Assembly: GCA_022605955.1 (NCBI GenBank)
Contig: JAKCOZ010000250.1
Span: 186,001-250,000 of the forward strand
DNA from: Rallus limicola
Lineage: Eukaryota; Chordata; Aves; Gruiformes; Rallidae
Length of the DNA: 64,000 nucleotides
Direction: 5' to 3'
Below, piece by piece: positions 38,301 to 51,970 of this stretch. The first letter of the stretch is position 1; every line of letters starts with the position of its first letter. Made by a program: the position numbers and the translations under genes. The notes below the pieces were generated by a model that saw only the letters and a program-made list of their open reading frames with translations, was not told the origin of the DNA and did no database searches.

Positions 38301-41120
38301 ACACAAGCAGACCCTGTCACTTTGGCTCTCAGCCTTTTCCTTTGCCTGGAAAGAGGGAACATGCCTGGAACCTCCTACGGTGCTTTTCTCGGCCCTAGCA
38401 GACTGCAGTTCAAAACATGCTAAACGTCCAGCAATAACTCCCAAAGTAAAGAAGCTAGGACTGAAAGGCATAGCTTGTCTGAAACCTCCTAACAGGACAC
38501 ACAAGCAGACCCTGTCACTTTGGCTCTCAGCCTTTTCCTTTCCCTGGAAAGAAGGAACATACCTGCTACCTGCTACAGTGCTTTTCTCGGCCCTAGCAGA
38601 CTGCAGTTCAAAACATGCTAAACGTCCAGCAATAACTCCCAAAGTAAAGAAGCTAGGCATGAAAGGCATAGCTTGTCTGAAACCTCCTAACAGGACTCAC
38701 AAGCAGACCCTGTCACTTTGGCTCTCAGCCTTTTCCTTTGCCTGGAAAGAGGGAACATGCCTGGAACCTCCTACGGTGCTTTTCTCGGCCCTAGCAGACT
38801 GCAGTTCAAAACATGCTAAACGTCCAGCAATAACTCCCAAAGTAAAGAAGCTAGGACTGAAAGGCATAGCTTGTCTGAAACCTCCTAACAGGACACACAA
38901 GCAGACCCTGTCACTTTGGCTCTCAGCCTTTTCCTTTGCCTGGAAAGAGGGAACATGCCTGGAACCTCCTACGGTGCTTTTCTCGGCCCTAGCAGACTGC
39001 AGTTCAAAACATGCTAAACGTCCAGCAATAACTCCCAAAGTAAAGAAGATAGGCATGAAAGGCATAGCTTGTCTGAAACCTCCTAACAGGACACACAAGC
39101 AGACCCTGTCACTTTGGCTCTCAGCCTTTTCCTTTGCCTGGAAAGAGGGAACATGCCTGGAACCTCCTACGGTGCTTTTCTCGGCCCTAGCAGACTGCAG
39201 TTCAAAACATGCTAAACGTCCAGCAATAACTCCCAAAGTAAAGAAGCTAGGACTGAAAGGCATAGCTTGTCTGAAACCTCCTAACAGGACACACAAGCAG
39301 ACCCTGTCACTTTGGCTCTCAGCCTTTTCCTTTCCCTGGAAAGAAGGAACATACCTGCTACCTGCTACAGTGCTTTTCTCGGCCCTAGCAGACTGCAGTT
39401 CAAAACATGCTAAACGTCCAGCAATAACTCCCAAAGTAAAGAAGCTAGGACTGAAAGGCATAGCTTGTCTGAAACCTCCTAACAGGACACACAAGCAGAC
39501 CCTGTCACTTTGGCTCTCAGCCTTTTCCTTTGCCTGGAAAGAGGGAACATGCCTGGAACCTCCTACGGTGCTTTTCTCGGCCCTAGCAGACTGCAGTTCA
39601 AAACATGCTAAACGTCCAGCAATAACTCCCAAAGTAAAGAAGCTAGGCATGAAAGGCATAGCTTGTCTGAAACCTCCTAACAGGACACACAAGCAGACCC
39701 TGTCACTTTGGCTCTCAGCCTTTTCCTTTGCCTGGAAAGAGGGAACATGCCTGGAACCTCCTACGGTGCTTTTCTCGGCCCTAGCAGACTGCAGTTCAAA
39801 ACATGCTAAACGTCCAGCAATAACTCCCAAAGTAAAGAAGCTAGGCATGAAAGGCATAGCTTGTCTGAAACCTCCTAACAGGACTCACAAGCAGACCCTG
39901 TCACTTTGGCTCTCAGCCTTTTCCTTTGCCTGGAAAGAGGGAACATGCCTGGAACCTCCTACGGTGCTTTTCTCGGCCCTAGCAGACTGCAGTTCAAAAC
40001 ATGCTAAACGTCCAGCAATAACTCCCAAAGTAAAGAAGCTAGGCATGTAAGGCATAGCTTGTCTGAAACCTCCTAACAGGACTCACAAGCAGACCCTGTC
40101 ACTTTGGCTCTCAGCCTTTTCCTTTCCCTGGAAAGAAGGAACATACCTGCTACCTGCTACAGTGCTTTTCTCGGCCCTAGCAGACTGCAGTTCAAAACAT
40201 GCTAAACGTCCAGCAATAACTCCCAAAGTAAAGAAGCTAGGACTGAAAGGCATAGCTTGTCTGAAACCTCCTAACAGGACTCACAAGCAGACCCTGTCAC
40301 TTTGGCTCTCAGCCTTTTCCTTTGCCTGGAAAGAGGGAACATGCCTGGAACCTCCTACGGTGCTTTTCTCGGCCCTAGCAGACTGCAGTTCAAAACATGC
40401 TAAACGTCCAGCAATAACTCCCAAAGTAAAGAAGCTAGGCATGAAAGGCATAGCTTGTCTGAAACCTCCTAACAGGACTCACAAGCAGACCCTGTCACTT
40501 TGGCTCTCAGCCTTTTCCTTTGCCTGGAAAGAGGGAACATGCCAGGAACCTCCTACGGTGCTTTTCTCGGCCCTAGCAGACTGCAGTTCAAAACATGCTA
40601 AACGTCCAGCAATAACTCCCAAAGTAAAGAAGCTAGGCATGAAAGGCATAGCTTGTCTGAAACCTCCTAACAGGACACACAAGCAGACCCTGTCACTTTG
40701 GCTCTCAGCCTTTTCCTTTGCCTGGAAAGAGGGAACATGCCTGGAACCTCCTACGGTGCTTTTCTCGGCCCTAGCAGACTGCAGTTCAAAACATGCTAAA
40801 CGTCCAGCAATAACTCCCAAAGTAAAGAAGCTAGGCATGAAAGGCATAGCTTGTCTGAAACCTCCTAACAGGACACACAAGCAGACCTTGTCACTTTGGC
40901 TCTCAGCCTTTTCCTTTGCCTGGAAAGAGGGAACATGCCTGGAACCTCCTACGGTGCTTTTCTCGGCCCTAGCAGACTGCAGTTCAAAACATGCTAAACG
41001 TCCAGCAATAACTCCCAAAGTAAAGAAGCTAGGACTGAAAGGCATAGCTTGTCTGAAACCTCCTAACAGGACACACAAGCAGACCCTGTCACTTTGGCTC
41101 TCAGCCTTTTCCTTTCCCTG
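35371..41120 (+). repeat. Four/eight-unit periodic domain marked by type-B units
   Basis: Type-B or hybrid units fall at 35371, 36163, 36955, 37351, 37747, 38539, 39331, 40123 and 41113. The gaps are 4, 4, 2, 2, 4, 4, 4 and 5 units, so a 792-bp (4-unit) and hence 1,584-bp (8-unit) spacing dominates. A private TAA (GCATGTAAGG) at 40048 ends the longest plus-strand open frame, and GAAATAAGG at 41125 ends the next. Confidence 0.75.
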
Positions 41121-41129
41121 GAAATAAGG

Positions 41130-44100
41130 AACATACCTGCTACCTGCTACAGTGCTTTTCTCGGCCCTAGCAGACTGCAGTTCAAAACATGCTAAACGTC
41201 CAGCAATAACTCCCAAAGTAAAGAAGCTAGGCATGAAAGGCATAGCTTGTCTGAAACCTCCTAACAGGACTCACAAGCAGACCCTGTCACTTTGGCTCTC
41301 AGCCTTTACCTTTGCCTGGAAGGAGGGAACATGCCTGGAACCACCTACGGTGCTTTTCTCGGCCCTAGCAGACTGCAGTTCAAAACATGCTAAACGTCCA
41401 GCAATAACTCCCAAAGTAAAGAAGCTAGGACTGAAAGGCATAGCTTGTCTGAAACCTCCTAACAGGACACACAAGCAGACCCTGTCACTTTGGCTCTCAG
41501 CCTTTTCCTTTGCCTGGAAAGAGGGAACATGCCTGGAACCTCCTACGGTGCTTTTCTCGGCCCTAGCAGACTGCAGTTCAAAACATGCTAAACGTCCAGC
41601 AATAACTCCCAAAGTAAAGAAGCTAGGCATGAAAGGCATAGCTTGTCTGAAACCTCCTAACAGGACACACAAGCAGACCCTGTCACTTTGGCTCTCAGCC
41701 TTTTCCTTTGCCTGGAAAGAGGGAACATGCCTGGAACCTCCTACGGTGCTTTTCTCGGCCCTAGCAGACTGCAGTTCAAAACATGCTAAACGTCCAGCAA
41801 TAACTCCCAAAGTAAAGAAGCTAGGCATGAAAGGCATAGCTTGTCTGAAACCTCCTAACAGGACACACAAGCAGACCCTGTCACTTTGGCTCTCAGCCTT
41901 TTCCTTTGCCTGGAAAGAGGGAACATGCCTGGAACCTCCTACGGTGCTTTTCTCGGCCCTAGCAGACTGCAGTTCAAAACATGCTAAACGTCCAGCAATA
42001 ACTCCCAAAGTAAAGAAGCTAGGCATGAAAGGCATAGCTTGTCTGAAACCTCCTAACAGGACACACAAGCAGACCCTGTCACTTTGGCTCTCAGCCTTTT
42101 CCTTTGCCTGGAAAGAGGGAACATGCCTGGAACCTCCTACGGTGCTTTTCTCGGCCCTAGCAGACTGCAGTTCAAAACATGCTAAACGTCCAGCAATAAC
42201 TCCCAAAGTAAAGAAGCTAGGACTGAAAGGCATAGCTTGTCTGAAACCTCCTAACAGGACTCACAAGCAGACCCTGTCACTTTGGCTCTCAGCCTTTTCC
42301 TTTGCCTGGAAAGAGGGAACATGCCTGGAACCTCCTACGGTGCTTTTCTCGGCCCTAGCAGACTGCAGTTCAAAACATGCTAAACGTCCAGCAATAACTC
42401 CCAAAGTAAAGAAGCTAGGACTGAAAGGCATAGCTTGTCTGAAACCTCCTAACAGGACACACAAGCAGACCTTGTCACTTTGGCTCTCAGCCTTTTCCTT
42501 TGCCTGGAAAGAGGGAACATGCCTGGAACCTCCTACGGTGCTTTTCTCGGCCCTAGCAGACTGCAGTTCAAAACATGCTAAACGTCCAGCAATAACTCCC
42601 AAAGTAAAGAAGCTAGGACTGAAAGGCATAGCTTGTCTGAAACCTCCTAACAGGACACACAAGCAGACCCTGTCACTTTGGCTCTCAGCCTTTTCCTTTC
42701 CCTGGAAAGAAGGAACATACCTGCTACCTGCTACAGTGCTTTTCTCGGCCCTAGCAGACTGCAGTTCAAAACATGCTAAACGTCCAGCAATAACTCCCAA
42801 AGTAAAGAAGCTAGGACTGAAAGGCATAGCTTGTCTGAAACCTCCTAACAGGACTCACAAGCAGACCCTGTCACTTTGGCTCTCAGCCTTTTCCTTTGCC
42901 TGGAAAGAGGGAACATGCCTGGAACCTCCTACGGTGCTTTTCTCGGCCCTAGCAGACTGCAGTTCAAAACATGCTAAACGTCCAGCAATAACTCCCAAAG
43001 TAAAGAAGCTAGGCATGAAAGGCATAGCTTGTCTGAAACCTCCTAACAGGACTCACAAGCAGACCCTGTCACTTTGGCTCTCAGCCTTTTCCTTTGCCTG
43101 GAAAGAGGGAACATGCCTGGAACCTCCTACGGTGCTTTTCTCGGCCCTAGCAGACTGCAGTTCAAAACATGCTAAACGTCCAGCAATAACTCCCAAAGTA
43201 AAGAAGCTAGGACTGAAAGGCATAGCTTGTCTGAAACCTCCTAACAGGACACACAAGCAGACCTTGTCACTTTGGCTCTCAGCCTTTTCCTTTGCCTGGA
43301 AAGAGGGAACATGCCTGGAACCTCCTACGGTGCTTTTCTCGGCCCTAGCAGACTGCAGTTCAAAACATGCTAAACGTCCAGCAATAACTCCCAAAGTAAA
43401 GAAGCTAGGACTGAAAGGCATAGCTTGTCTGAAACCTCCTAACAGGACACACAAGCAGACCCTGTCACTTTGGCTCTCAGCCTTTTCCTTTCCCTGGAAA
43501 GAAGGAACATACCTGCTACCTGCTACAGTGCTTTTCTCGGCCCTAGCAGACTGCAGTTCAAAACATGCTAAACGTCCAGCAATAACTCCCAAAGTAAAGA
43601 AGCTAGGCATGAAAGGCATAGCTTGTCTGAAACCTCCTAACAGGACTCACAAGCAGACCCTGTCACTTTGGCTCTCAGCCTTTACCTTTGCCTGGAAGGA
43701 GGGAACATGCCTGGAACCACCTACGGTGCTTTTCTCGGCCCTAGCAGACTGCAGTTCAAAACATGCTAAACGTCCAGCAATAACTCCCAAAGTAAAGAAG
43801 CTAGGACTGAAAGGCATAGCTTGTCTGAAACCTCCTAACAGGACACACAAGCAGACCCTGTCACTTTGGCTCTCAGCCTTTTCCTTTGCCTGGAAAGAGG
43901 GAACATGCCTGGAACCTCCTACGGTGCTTTTCTCGGCCCTAGCAGACTGCAGTTCAAAACATGCTAAACGTCCAGCAATAACTCCCAAAGTAAAGAAGCT
44001 AGGCATGAAAGGCATAGCTTGTCTGAAACCTCCTAACAGGACACACAAGCAGACCCTGTCACTTTGGCTCTCAGCCTTTTCCTTTGCCTGGAAAGAGGGA

Positions 44101-45880
44101 ACATGCCTGGAACCTCCTACGGTGCTTTTCTCGGCCCTAGCAGACTGCAGTTCAAAACATGCTAAACGTCCAGCAATAACTCCCAAAGTAAAGAAGCTAG
44201 GCATGAAAGGCATAGCTTGTCTGAAACCTCCTAACAGGACACACAAGCAGACCCTGTCACTTTGGCTCTCAGCCTTTTCCTTTGCCTGGAAAGAGGGAAC
44301 ATGCCTGGAACCTCCTACGGTGCTTTTCTCGGCCCTAGCAGACTGCAGTTCAAAACATGCTAAACGTCCAGCAATAACTCCCAAAGTAAAGAAGCTAGGC
44401 ATGAAAGGCATAGCTTGTCTGAAACCTCCTAACAGGACACACAAGCAGACCCTGTCACTTTGGCTCTCAGCCTTTTCCTTTGCCTGGAAAGAGGGAACAT
44501 GCCTGGAACCTCCTACGGTGCTTTTCTCGGCCCTAGCAGACTGCAGTTCAAAACATGCTAAACGTCCAGCAATAACTCCCAAAGTAAAGAAGCTAGGCAT
44601 GAAAGGCATAGCTTGTCTGAAACCTCCTAACAGGACTCACAAGCAGACCCTGTCACTTTGGCTCTCAGCCTTTTCCTTTGCCTGGAAAGAGGGAACATGC
44701 CTGGAACCTCCTACGGTGCTTTTCTCGGCCCTAGCAGACTGCAGTTCAAAACATGCTAAACGTCCAGCAATAACTCCCAAAGTAAAGAAGCTAGGACTGA
44801 AAGGCATAGCTTGTCTGAAACCTCCTAACAGGACACACAAGCAGACCTTGTCACTTTGGCTCTCAGCCTTTTCCTTTGCCTGGAAAGAGGGAACATGCCT
44901 GGAACCTCCTACGGTGCTTTTCTCGGCCCTAGCAGACTGCAGTTCAAAACATGCTAAACGTCCAGCAATAACTCCCAAAGTAAAGAAGCTAGGACTGAAA
45001 GGCATAGCTTGTCTGAAACCTCCTAACAGGACACACAAGCAGACCCTGTCACTTTGGCTCTCAGCCTTTTCCTTTCCCTGGAAAGAAGGAACATACCTGC
45101 TACCTGCTACAGTGCTTTTCTCGGCCCTAGCAGACTGCAGTTCAAAACATGCTAAACGTCCAGCAATAACTCCCAAAGTAAAGAAGCTAGGACTGAAAGG
45201 CATAGCTTGTCTGAAACCTCCTAACAGGACTCACAAGCAGACCCTGTCACTTTGGCTCTCAGCCTTTTCCTTTGCCTGGAAAGAGGGAACATGCCTGGAA
45301 CCTCCTACGGTGCTTTTCTCGGCCCTAGCAGACTGCAGTTCAAAACATGCTAAACGTCCAGCAATAACTCCCAAAGTAAAGAAGCTAGGCATGAAAGGCA
45401 TAGCTTGTCTGAAACCTCCTAACAGGACTCACAAGCAGACCCTGTCACTTTGGCTCTCAGCCTTTTCCTTTGCCTGGAAAGAGGGAACATGCCTGGAACC
45501 TCCTACGGTGCTTTTCTCGGCCCTAGCAGACTGCAGTTCAAAACATGCTAAACGTCCAGCAATAACTCCCAAAGTAAAGAAGCTAGGACTGAAAGGCATA
45601 GCTTGTCTGAAACCTCCTAACAGGACACACAAGCAGACCTTGTCACTTTGGCTCTCAGCCTTTTCCTTTGCCTGGAAAGAGGGAACATGCCTGGAACCTC
45701 CTACGGTGCTTTTCTCGGCCCTAGCAGACTGCAGTTCAAAACATGCTAAACGTCCAGCAATAACTCCCAAAGTAAAGAAGCTAGGACTGAAAGGCATAGC
45801 TTGTCTGAAACCTCCTAACAGGACACACAAGCAGACCCTGTCACTTTGGCTCTCAGCCTTTTCCTTTCCCTGGAAAGAAG
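41130..45880 (+). repeat. Twelve-unit (2,376-bp) higher-order repeat, two tandem copies
   Basis: AGCCTTTACC with GGAAGGAGGG lies at 41301 and 43677, exactly 2,376 bp apart, followed in both by GGAACCACC. The ACTCAC boundaries at 42259, 42853 and 43051 recur at 44635, 45229 and 45427, and type-B units at 42697 and 43489 recur at 45073 and 45865. One triplet switch (ACT near 42231, CAT near 44607) separates the copies. GGAACCACC appears a third time near 46093, at the same 12-unit offset, without the TTTACC change, suggesting a partial or converted third copy. Confidence 0.9.
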
Positions 45881-46418
45881 GAACATACCTGCTACCTGCT
45901 ACAGTGCTTTTCTCGGCCCTAGCAGACTGCAGTTCAAAACATGCTAAACGTCCAGCAATAACTCCCAAAGTAAAGAAGCTAGGCATGAAAGGCATAGCTT
46001 GTCTGAAACCTCCTAACAGGACACACAAGCAGACCCTGTCACTTTGGCTCTCAGCCTTTTCCTTTGCCTGGAAAGAGGGAACATGCCTGGAACCACCTAC
46101 GGTGCTTTTCTCGGCCCTAGCAGACTGCAGTTCAAAACATGCTAAACGTCCAGCAATAACTCCCAAAGTAAAGAAGCTAGGCATGAAAGGCATAGCTTGT
46201 CTGAAACCTCCTAACAGGACACACAAGCAGACCCTGTCACTTTGGCTCTCAGCCTTTTCCTTTGCCTGGAAAGAGGGAACATGCCTGGAACCTCCTACGG
46301 TGCTTTTCTCGGCCCTAGCAGACTGCAGTTCAAAACATGCTAAACGTCCAGCAATAACTCCCAAAGTAAAGAAGCTAGGCATGAAAGGCATAGCTTGTCT
46401 GAAACCTCCTAACAGGAC

Positions 46419-49400
46419 TCACAAGCTGACCCTGTCACTTTGGCTCTCAGCCTTTTCCTTTGCCTGGAAAGAGGGAACATGCCTGGAACCTCCTACGGTG
46501 CTTTTCTCGGCCCTAGCAGACTGCAGTTCAAAACATGCTAAACGTCCAGCAATAACTCCCAAAGTAAAGAAGCTAGGACTGAAAGGCATAGCTTGTCTGA
46601 AACCTCCTAACAGGACACACAAGCAGACCTTGTCACTTTGGCTCTCAGCCTTTTCCTTTGCCTGGAAAGAGGGAACATGCCTGGAACCTCCTACGGTGCT
46701 TTTCTCGGCCCTAGCAGACTGCAGTTCAAAACATGCTAAACGTCCAGCAATAACTCCCAAAGTAAAGAAGCTAGGCATGAAAGGCATAGCTTGTCTGAAA
46801 CCTCCTAACAGGACACACAAGCAGACCCTGTCACTTTGGCTCTCAGCCTTTTCCTTTCCCTGGAAAGAAGGAACATACCTGCTACCTGCTACAGTGCTTT
46901 TCTCGGCCCTAGCAGACTGCAGTTCAAAACATGCTAAACGTCCAGCAATAACTCCCAAAGTAAAGAAGCTAGGCATGAAAGGCATAGCTTGTCTGAAACC
47001 TCCTAACAGGACACACAAGCAGACCCTGTCACTTTGGCTCTCAGCCTTTTCCTTTGCCTGGAAAGAGGGAACATGCCTGGAACCTCCTACGGTGCTTTTC
47101 TCGGCCCTAGCAGACTGCAGTTCAAAACATGCTAAACGTCCAGCAATAACTCCCAAAGTAAAGAAGCTAGGCATGAAAGGCATAGCTTGTCTGAAACCTC
47201 CTAACAGGACACACAAGCAGACCCTGTCACTTTGGCTCTCAGCCTTTTCCTTTGCCTGGAAAGAGGGAACATGCCTGGAACCTCCTACGGTGCTTTTCTC
47301 GGCCCTAGCAGACTGCAGTTCAAAACATGCTAAACGTCCAGCAATAACTCCCAAAGTAAAGAAGCTAGGACTGAAAGGCATAGCTTGTCTGAAACCTCCT
47401 AACAGGACACACAAGCAGACCCTGTCACTTTGGCTCTCAGCCTTTTCCTTTCCCTGGAAAGAAGGAACATACCTGCTACCTGCTACAGTGCTTTTCTCGG
47501 CCCTAGCAGACTGCAGTTCAAAACATGCTAAACGTCCAGCAATAACTCCCAAAGTAAAGAAGCTAGGCATGAAAGGCATAGCTTGTCTGAAACCTCCTAA
47601 CAGGACACACAAGCAGACCCTGTCACTTTGGCTCTCAGCCTTTTCCTTTGCCTGGAAAGAGGGAACATGCCTGGAACCTCCTACGGTGCTTTTCTCGGCC
47701 CTAGCAGACTGCAGTTCAAAACATGCTAAACGTCCAGCAATAACTCCCAAAGTAAAGAAGCTAGGCATGAAAGGCATAGCTTGTCTGAAACCTCCTAACA
47801 GGACACACAAGCAGACCCTGTCACTTTGGCTCTCAGCCTTTTCCTTTGCCTGGAAAGAGGGAACATGCCTGGAACCTCCTACGGTGCTTTTCTCGGCCCT
47901 AGCAGACTGCAGTTCAAAACATGCTAAACGTCCAGCAATAACTCCCAAAGTAAAGAAGCTAGGCATGAAAGGCATAGCTTGTCTGAAACCTCCTAACAGG
48001 ACTCACAAGCTGACCCTGTCACTTTGGCTCTCAGCCTTTTCCTTTGCCTGGAAAGAGGGAACATGCCTGGAACCTCCTACGGTGCTTTTCTCGGCCCTAG
48101 CAGACTGCAGTTCAAAACATGCTAAACGTCCAGCAATAACTCCCAAAGTAAAGAAGCTAGGACTGAAAGGCATAGCTTGTCTGAAACCTCCTAACAGGAC
48201 ACACAAGCAGACCTTGTCACTTTGGCTCTCAGCCTTTTCCTTTGCCTGGAAAGAGGGAACATGCCTGGAACCTCCTACGGTGCTTTTCTCGGCCCTAGCA
48301 GACTGCAGTTCAAAACATGCTAAACGTCCAGCAATAACTCCCAAAGTAAAGAAGCTAGGCATGAAAGGCATAGCTTGTCTGAAACCTCCTAACAGGACAC
48401 ACAAGCAGACCCTGTCACTTTGGCTCTCAGCCTTTTCCTTTCCCTGGAAAGAAGGAACATACCTGCTACCTGCTAGAGTGCTTTTCTCGGCCCTAGCAGA
48501 CTGCAGTTCAAAACATGCTAAACGTCCAGCAATAACTCCCAAAGTAAAGAAGCTAGGCATGAAAGGCATAGCTTGTCTGAAACCTCCTAACAGGACACAC
48601 AAGCAGACCCTGTCACTTTGGCTCTCAGCCTTTTCCTTTGCCTGGAAAGAGGGAACATGCCTGGAACCTCCTACGGTGCTTTTCTCGGCCCTAGCAGACT
48701 GCAGTTCAAAACATGCTAAACGTCCAGCAATAACTCCCAAAGTAAAGAAGCTAGGCATGAAAGGCATAGCTTGTCTGAAACCTCCTAACAGGACACACAA
48801 GCAGACCCTGTCACTTTGGCTCTCAGCCTTTTCCTTTGCCTGGAAAGAGGGAACATGCCTGGAACCTCCTACGGTGCTTTTCTCGGCCCTAGCAGACTGC
48901 AGTTCAAAACATGCTAAACGTCCAGCAATAACTCCCAAAGTAAAGAAGCTAGGACTGAAAGGCATAGCTTGTCTGAAACCTCCTAACAGGACACACAAGC
49001 AGACCCTGTCACTTTGGCTGTCAGCCTTTTCCTTTCCCTGGAAAGAAGGAACATACCTGCTACCTGCTACAGTGCTTTTCTCGGCCCTAGCAGACTGCAG
49101 TTCAAAACATGCTAAACGTCCAGCAATAACTCCCAAAGTAAAGAAGCTAGGCATGAAAGGCATAGCTTGTCTGAAACCTCCTAACAGGACTCACAAGCAG
49201 ACCCTGTCACTTTGGCTCTCAGCCTTTTCCTTTGCCTGGAAAGAGGGAACATGCCTGGAACCTCCTACGGTGCTTTTCTCGGCCCTAGCAGACTGCAGTT
49301 CAAAACATGCTAAACGTCCAGCAATAACTCCCAAAGTAAAGAAGCTAGGCATGAAAGGCATAGCTTGTCTGAAACCTCCTAACAGGACACACAAGCAGAC

Positions 49401-51970
49401 CCTGTCACTTTGGCTCTCAGCCTTTTCCTTTCCCTGGAAAGAAGGAACATACCTGCTACCTGCTACAGTGCTTTTCTCGGCCCTAGCAGACTGCAGTTCA
49501 AAACATGCTAAACGTCCAGCAATAACTCCCAAAGTAAAGAAGCTAGGCATGAAAGGCATAGCTTGTCTGAAACCTCCTAACAGGACACACAAGCAGACCC
49601 TGTCACTTTGGCTCTCAGCCTTTTCCTTTGCCTGGAAAGAGGGAACATGCCTGGAACCTCCTACGGTGCTTTTCTCGGCCCTAGCAGACTGCAGTTCAAA
49701 ACATGCTAAACGTCCAGCAATAACTCCCAAAGTAAAGAAGCTAGGCATGAAAGGCATAGCTTGTCTGAAACCTCCTAACAGGACACACAAGCAGACCCTG
49801 TCACTTTGGCTCTCAGCCTTTTCCTTTGCCTGGAAAGAGGGAACATGCCTGGAACCTCCTACGGTGCTTTTCTCGGCCCTAGCAGACTGCAGTTCAAAAC
49901 ATGCTAAACGTCCAGCAATAACTCCCAAAGTAAAGAAGCTAGGACTGAAAGGCATAGCTTGTCTGAAACCTCCTAACAGGACACACAAGCAGACCCTGTC
50001 ACTTTGGCTCTCAGCCTTTTCCTTTCCCTGGAAAGAAGGAACATACCTGCTACCTGCTACAGTGCTTTTCTCGGCCCTAGCAGACTGCAGTTCAAAACAT
50101 GCTAAACGTCCAGCAATAACTCCCAAAGTAAAGAAGCTAGGCATGAAAGGCATAGCTTGTCTGAAACCTCCTAACAGGACACACAAGCAGACCCTGTCAC
50201 TTTGGCTCTCAGCCTTTTCCTTTGCCTGGAAAGAGGGAACATGCCTGGAACCTCCTACGGTGCTTTTCTCGGCCCTAGCAGACTGCAGTTCAAAACATGC
50301 TAAACGTCCAGCAATAACTCCCAAAGTAAAGAAGCTAGGCATGAAAGGCATAGCTTGTCTGAAACCTCCTAACAGGACACACAAGCAGACCCTGTCACTT
50401 TGGCTCTCAGCCTTTTCCTTTGCCTGGAAAGAGGGAACATGCCTGGAACCTCCTACGGTGCTTTTCTCGGCCCTAGCAGACTGCAGTTCAAAACATGCTA
50501 AACGTCCAGCAATAACTCCCAAAGTAAAGAAGCTAGGCATGAAAGGCATAGCTTGTCTGAAACCTCCTAACAGGACTCACAAGCTGACCCTGTCACTTTG
50601 GCTCTCAGCCTTTTCCTTTGCCTGGAAAGAGGGAACATGCCTGGAACCTCCTACGGTGCTTTTCTCGGCCCTAGCAGACTGCAGTTCAAAACATGCTAAA
50701 CGTCCAGCAATAACTCCCAAAGTAAAGAAGCTAGGACTGAAAGGCATAGCTTGTCTGAAACCTCCTAACAGGACACACAAGCAGACCTTGTCACTTTGGC
50801 TCTCAGCCTTTTCCTTTGCCTGGAAAGAGGGAACATGCCTGGAACCTCCTACGGTGCTTTTCTCGGCCCTAGCAGACTGCAGTTCAAAACATGCTAAACG
50901 TCCAGCAATAACTCCCAAAGTAAAGAAGCTAGGACTGAAAGGCATAGCTTGTCTGAAACCTCCTAACAGGACACACAAGCAGACCCTGTCACTTTGGCTC
51001 TCAGCCTTTTCCTTTCCCTGGAAAGAAGGAACATACCTGCTACCTGCTAGAGTGCTTTTCTCGGCCCTAGCAGACTGCAGTTCAAAACATGCTAAACGTC
51101 CAGCAATAACTCCCAAAGTAAAGAAGCTAGGCATGAAAGGCATAGCTTGTCTGAAACCTCCTAACAGGACACACAAGCAGACCCTGTCACTTTGGCTCTC
51201 AGCCTTTTCCTTTGCCTGGAAAGAGGGAACATGCCTGGAACCTCCTACGGTGCTTTTCTCGGCCCTAGCAGACTGCAGTTCAAAACATGCTAAACGTCCA
51301 GCAATAACTCCCAAAGTAAAGAAGCTAGGCATGAAAGGCATAGCTTGTCTGAAACCTCCTAACAGGACACACAAGCAGACCCTGTCACTTTGGCTCTCAG
51401 CCTTTTCCTTTGCCTGGAAAGAGGGAACATGCCTGGAACCTCCTACGGTGCTTTTCTCGGCCCTAGCAGACTGCAGTTCAAAACATGCTAAACGTCCAGC
51501 AATAACTCCCAAAGTAAAGAAGCTAGGACTGAAAGGCATAGCTTGTCTGAAACCTCCTAACAGGACACACAAGCAGACCCTGTCACTTTGGCTGTCAGCC
51601 TTTTCCTTTCCCTGGAAAGAAGGAACATACCTGCTACCTGCTACAGTGCTTTTCTCGGCCCTAGCAGACTGCAGTTCAAAACATGCTAAACGTCCAGCAA
51701 TAACTCCCAAAGTAAAGAAGCTAGGACTGAAAGGCATAGCTTGTCTGAAACCTCCTAACAGGACTCACAAGCAGACCCTGTCACTTTGGCTCTCAGCCTT
51801 TTCCTTTGCCTGGAAAGAGGGAACATGCCTGGAACCTCCTACGGTGCTTTTCTCGGCCCTAGCAGACTGCAGTTCAAAACATGCTAAACGTCCAGCAATA
51901 ACTCCCAAAGTAAAGAAGCTAGGCATGAAAGGCATAGCTTGTCTGAAACCTCCTAACAGGACACACAAGC
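46419..51970 (+). repeat. Eight- and thirteen-unit higher-order repeats
   Basis: The variant ACAAGCTGACC occurs at about 46421, 48005 and 50579 (8 then 13 units). With it, at a 13-unit (2,574-bp) offset, recur CTGCTAGAGTG (48471 and 51045), TTGGCTGTCAGCC (about 49015 and 51589), the ACTCAC boundary (49189 and 51763) and type-B units 48439/51013 and 49033/51607. The match fades near 49.4 and 52.0 kb. Copies differ at some variable triplets (CAT near 48359, ACT near 50933). Confidence 0.87.

Noticed and set aside
15214..40050. An 8,278-codon plus-strand ORF with a perfect 66-residue repeat, and similar ones at 41152-55200, 9076-15159 and 58378-62751, read as giant repeat proteins
   Set aside because: The opposite strand is open over the same DNA, the start is an arbitrary GTG inside a repeat, stop-bearing units are amplified with the rest, and no promoter, signal or unique terminal domain exists. 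They follow from a stop-free frame in a 198-bp unit.
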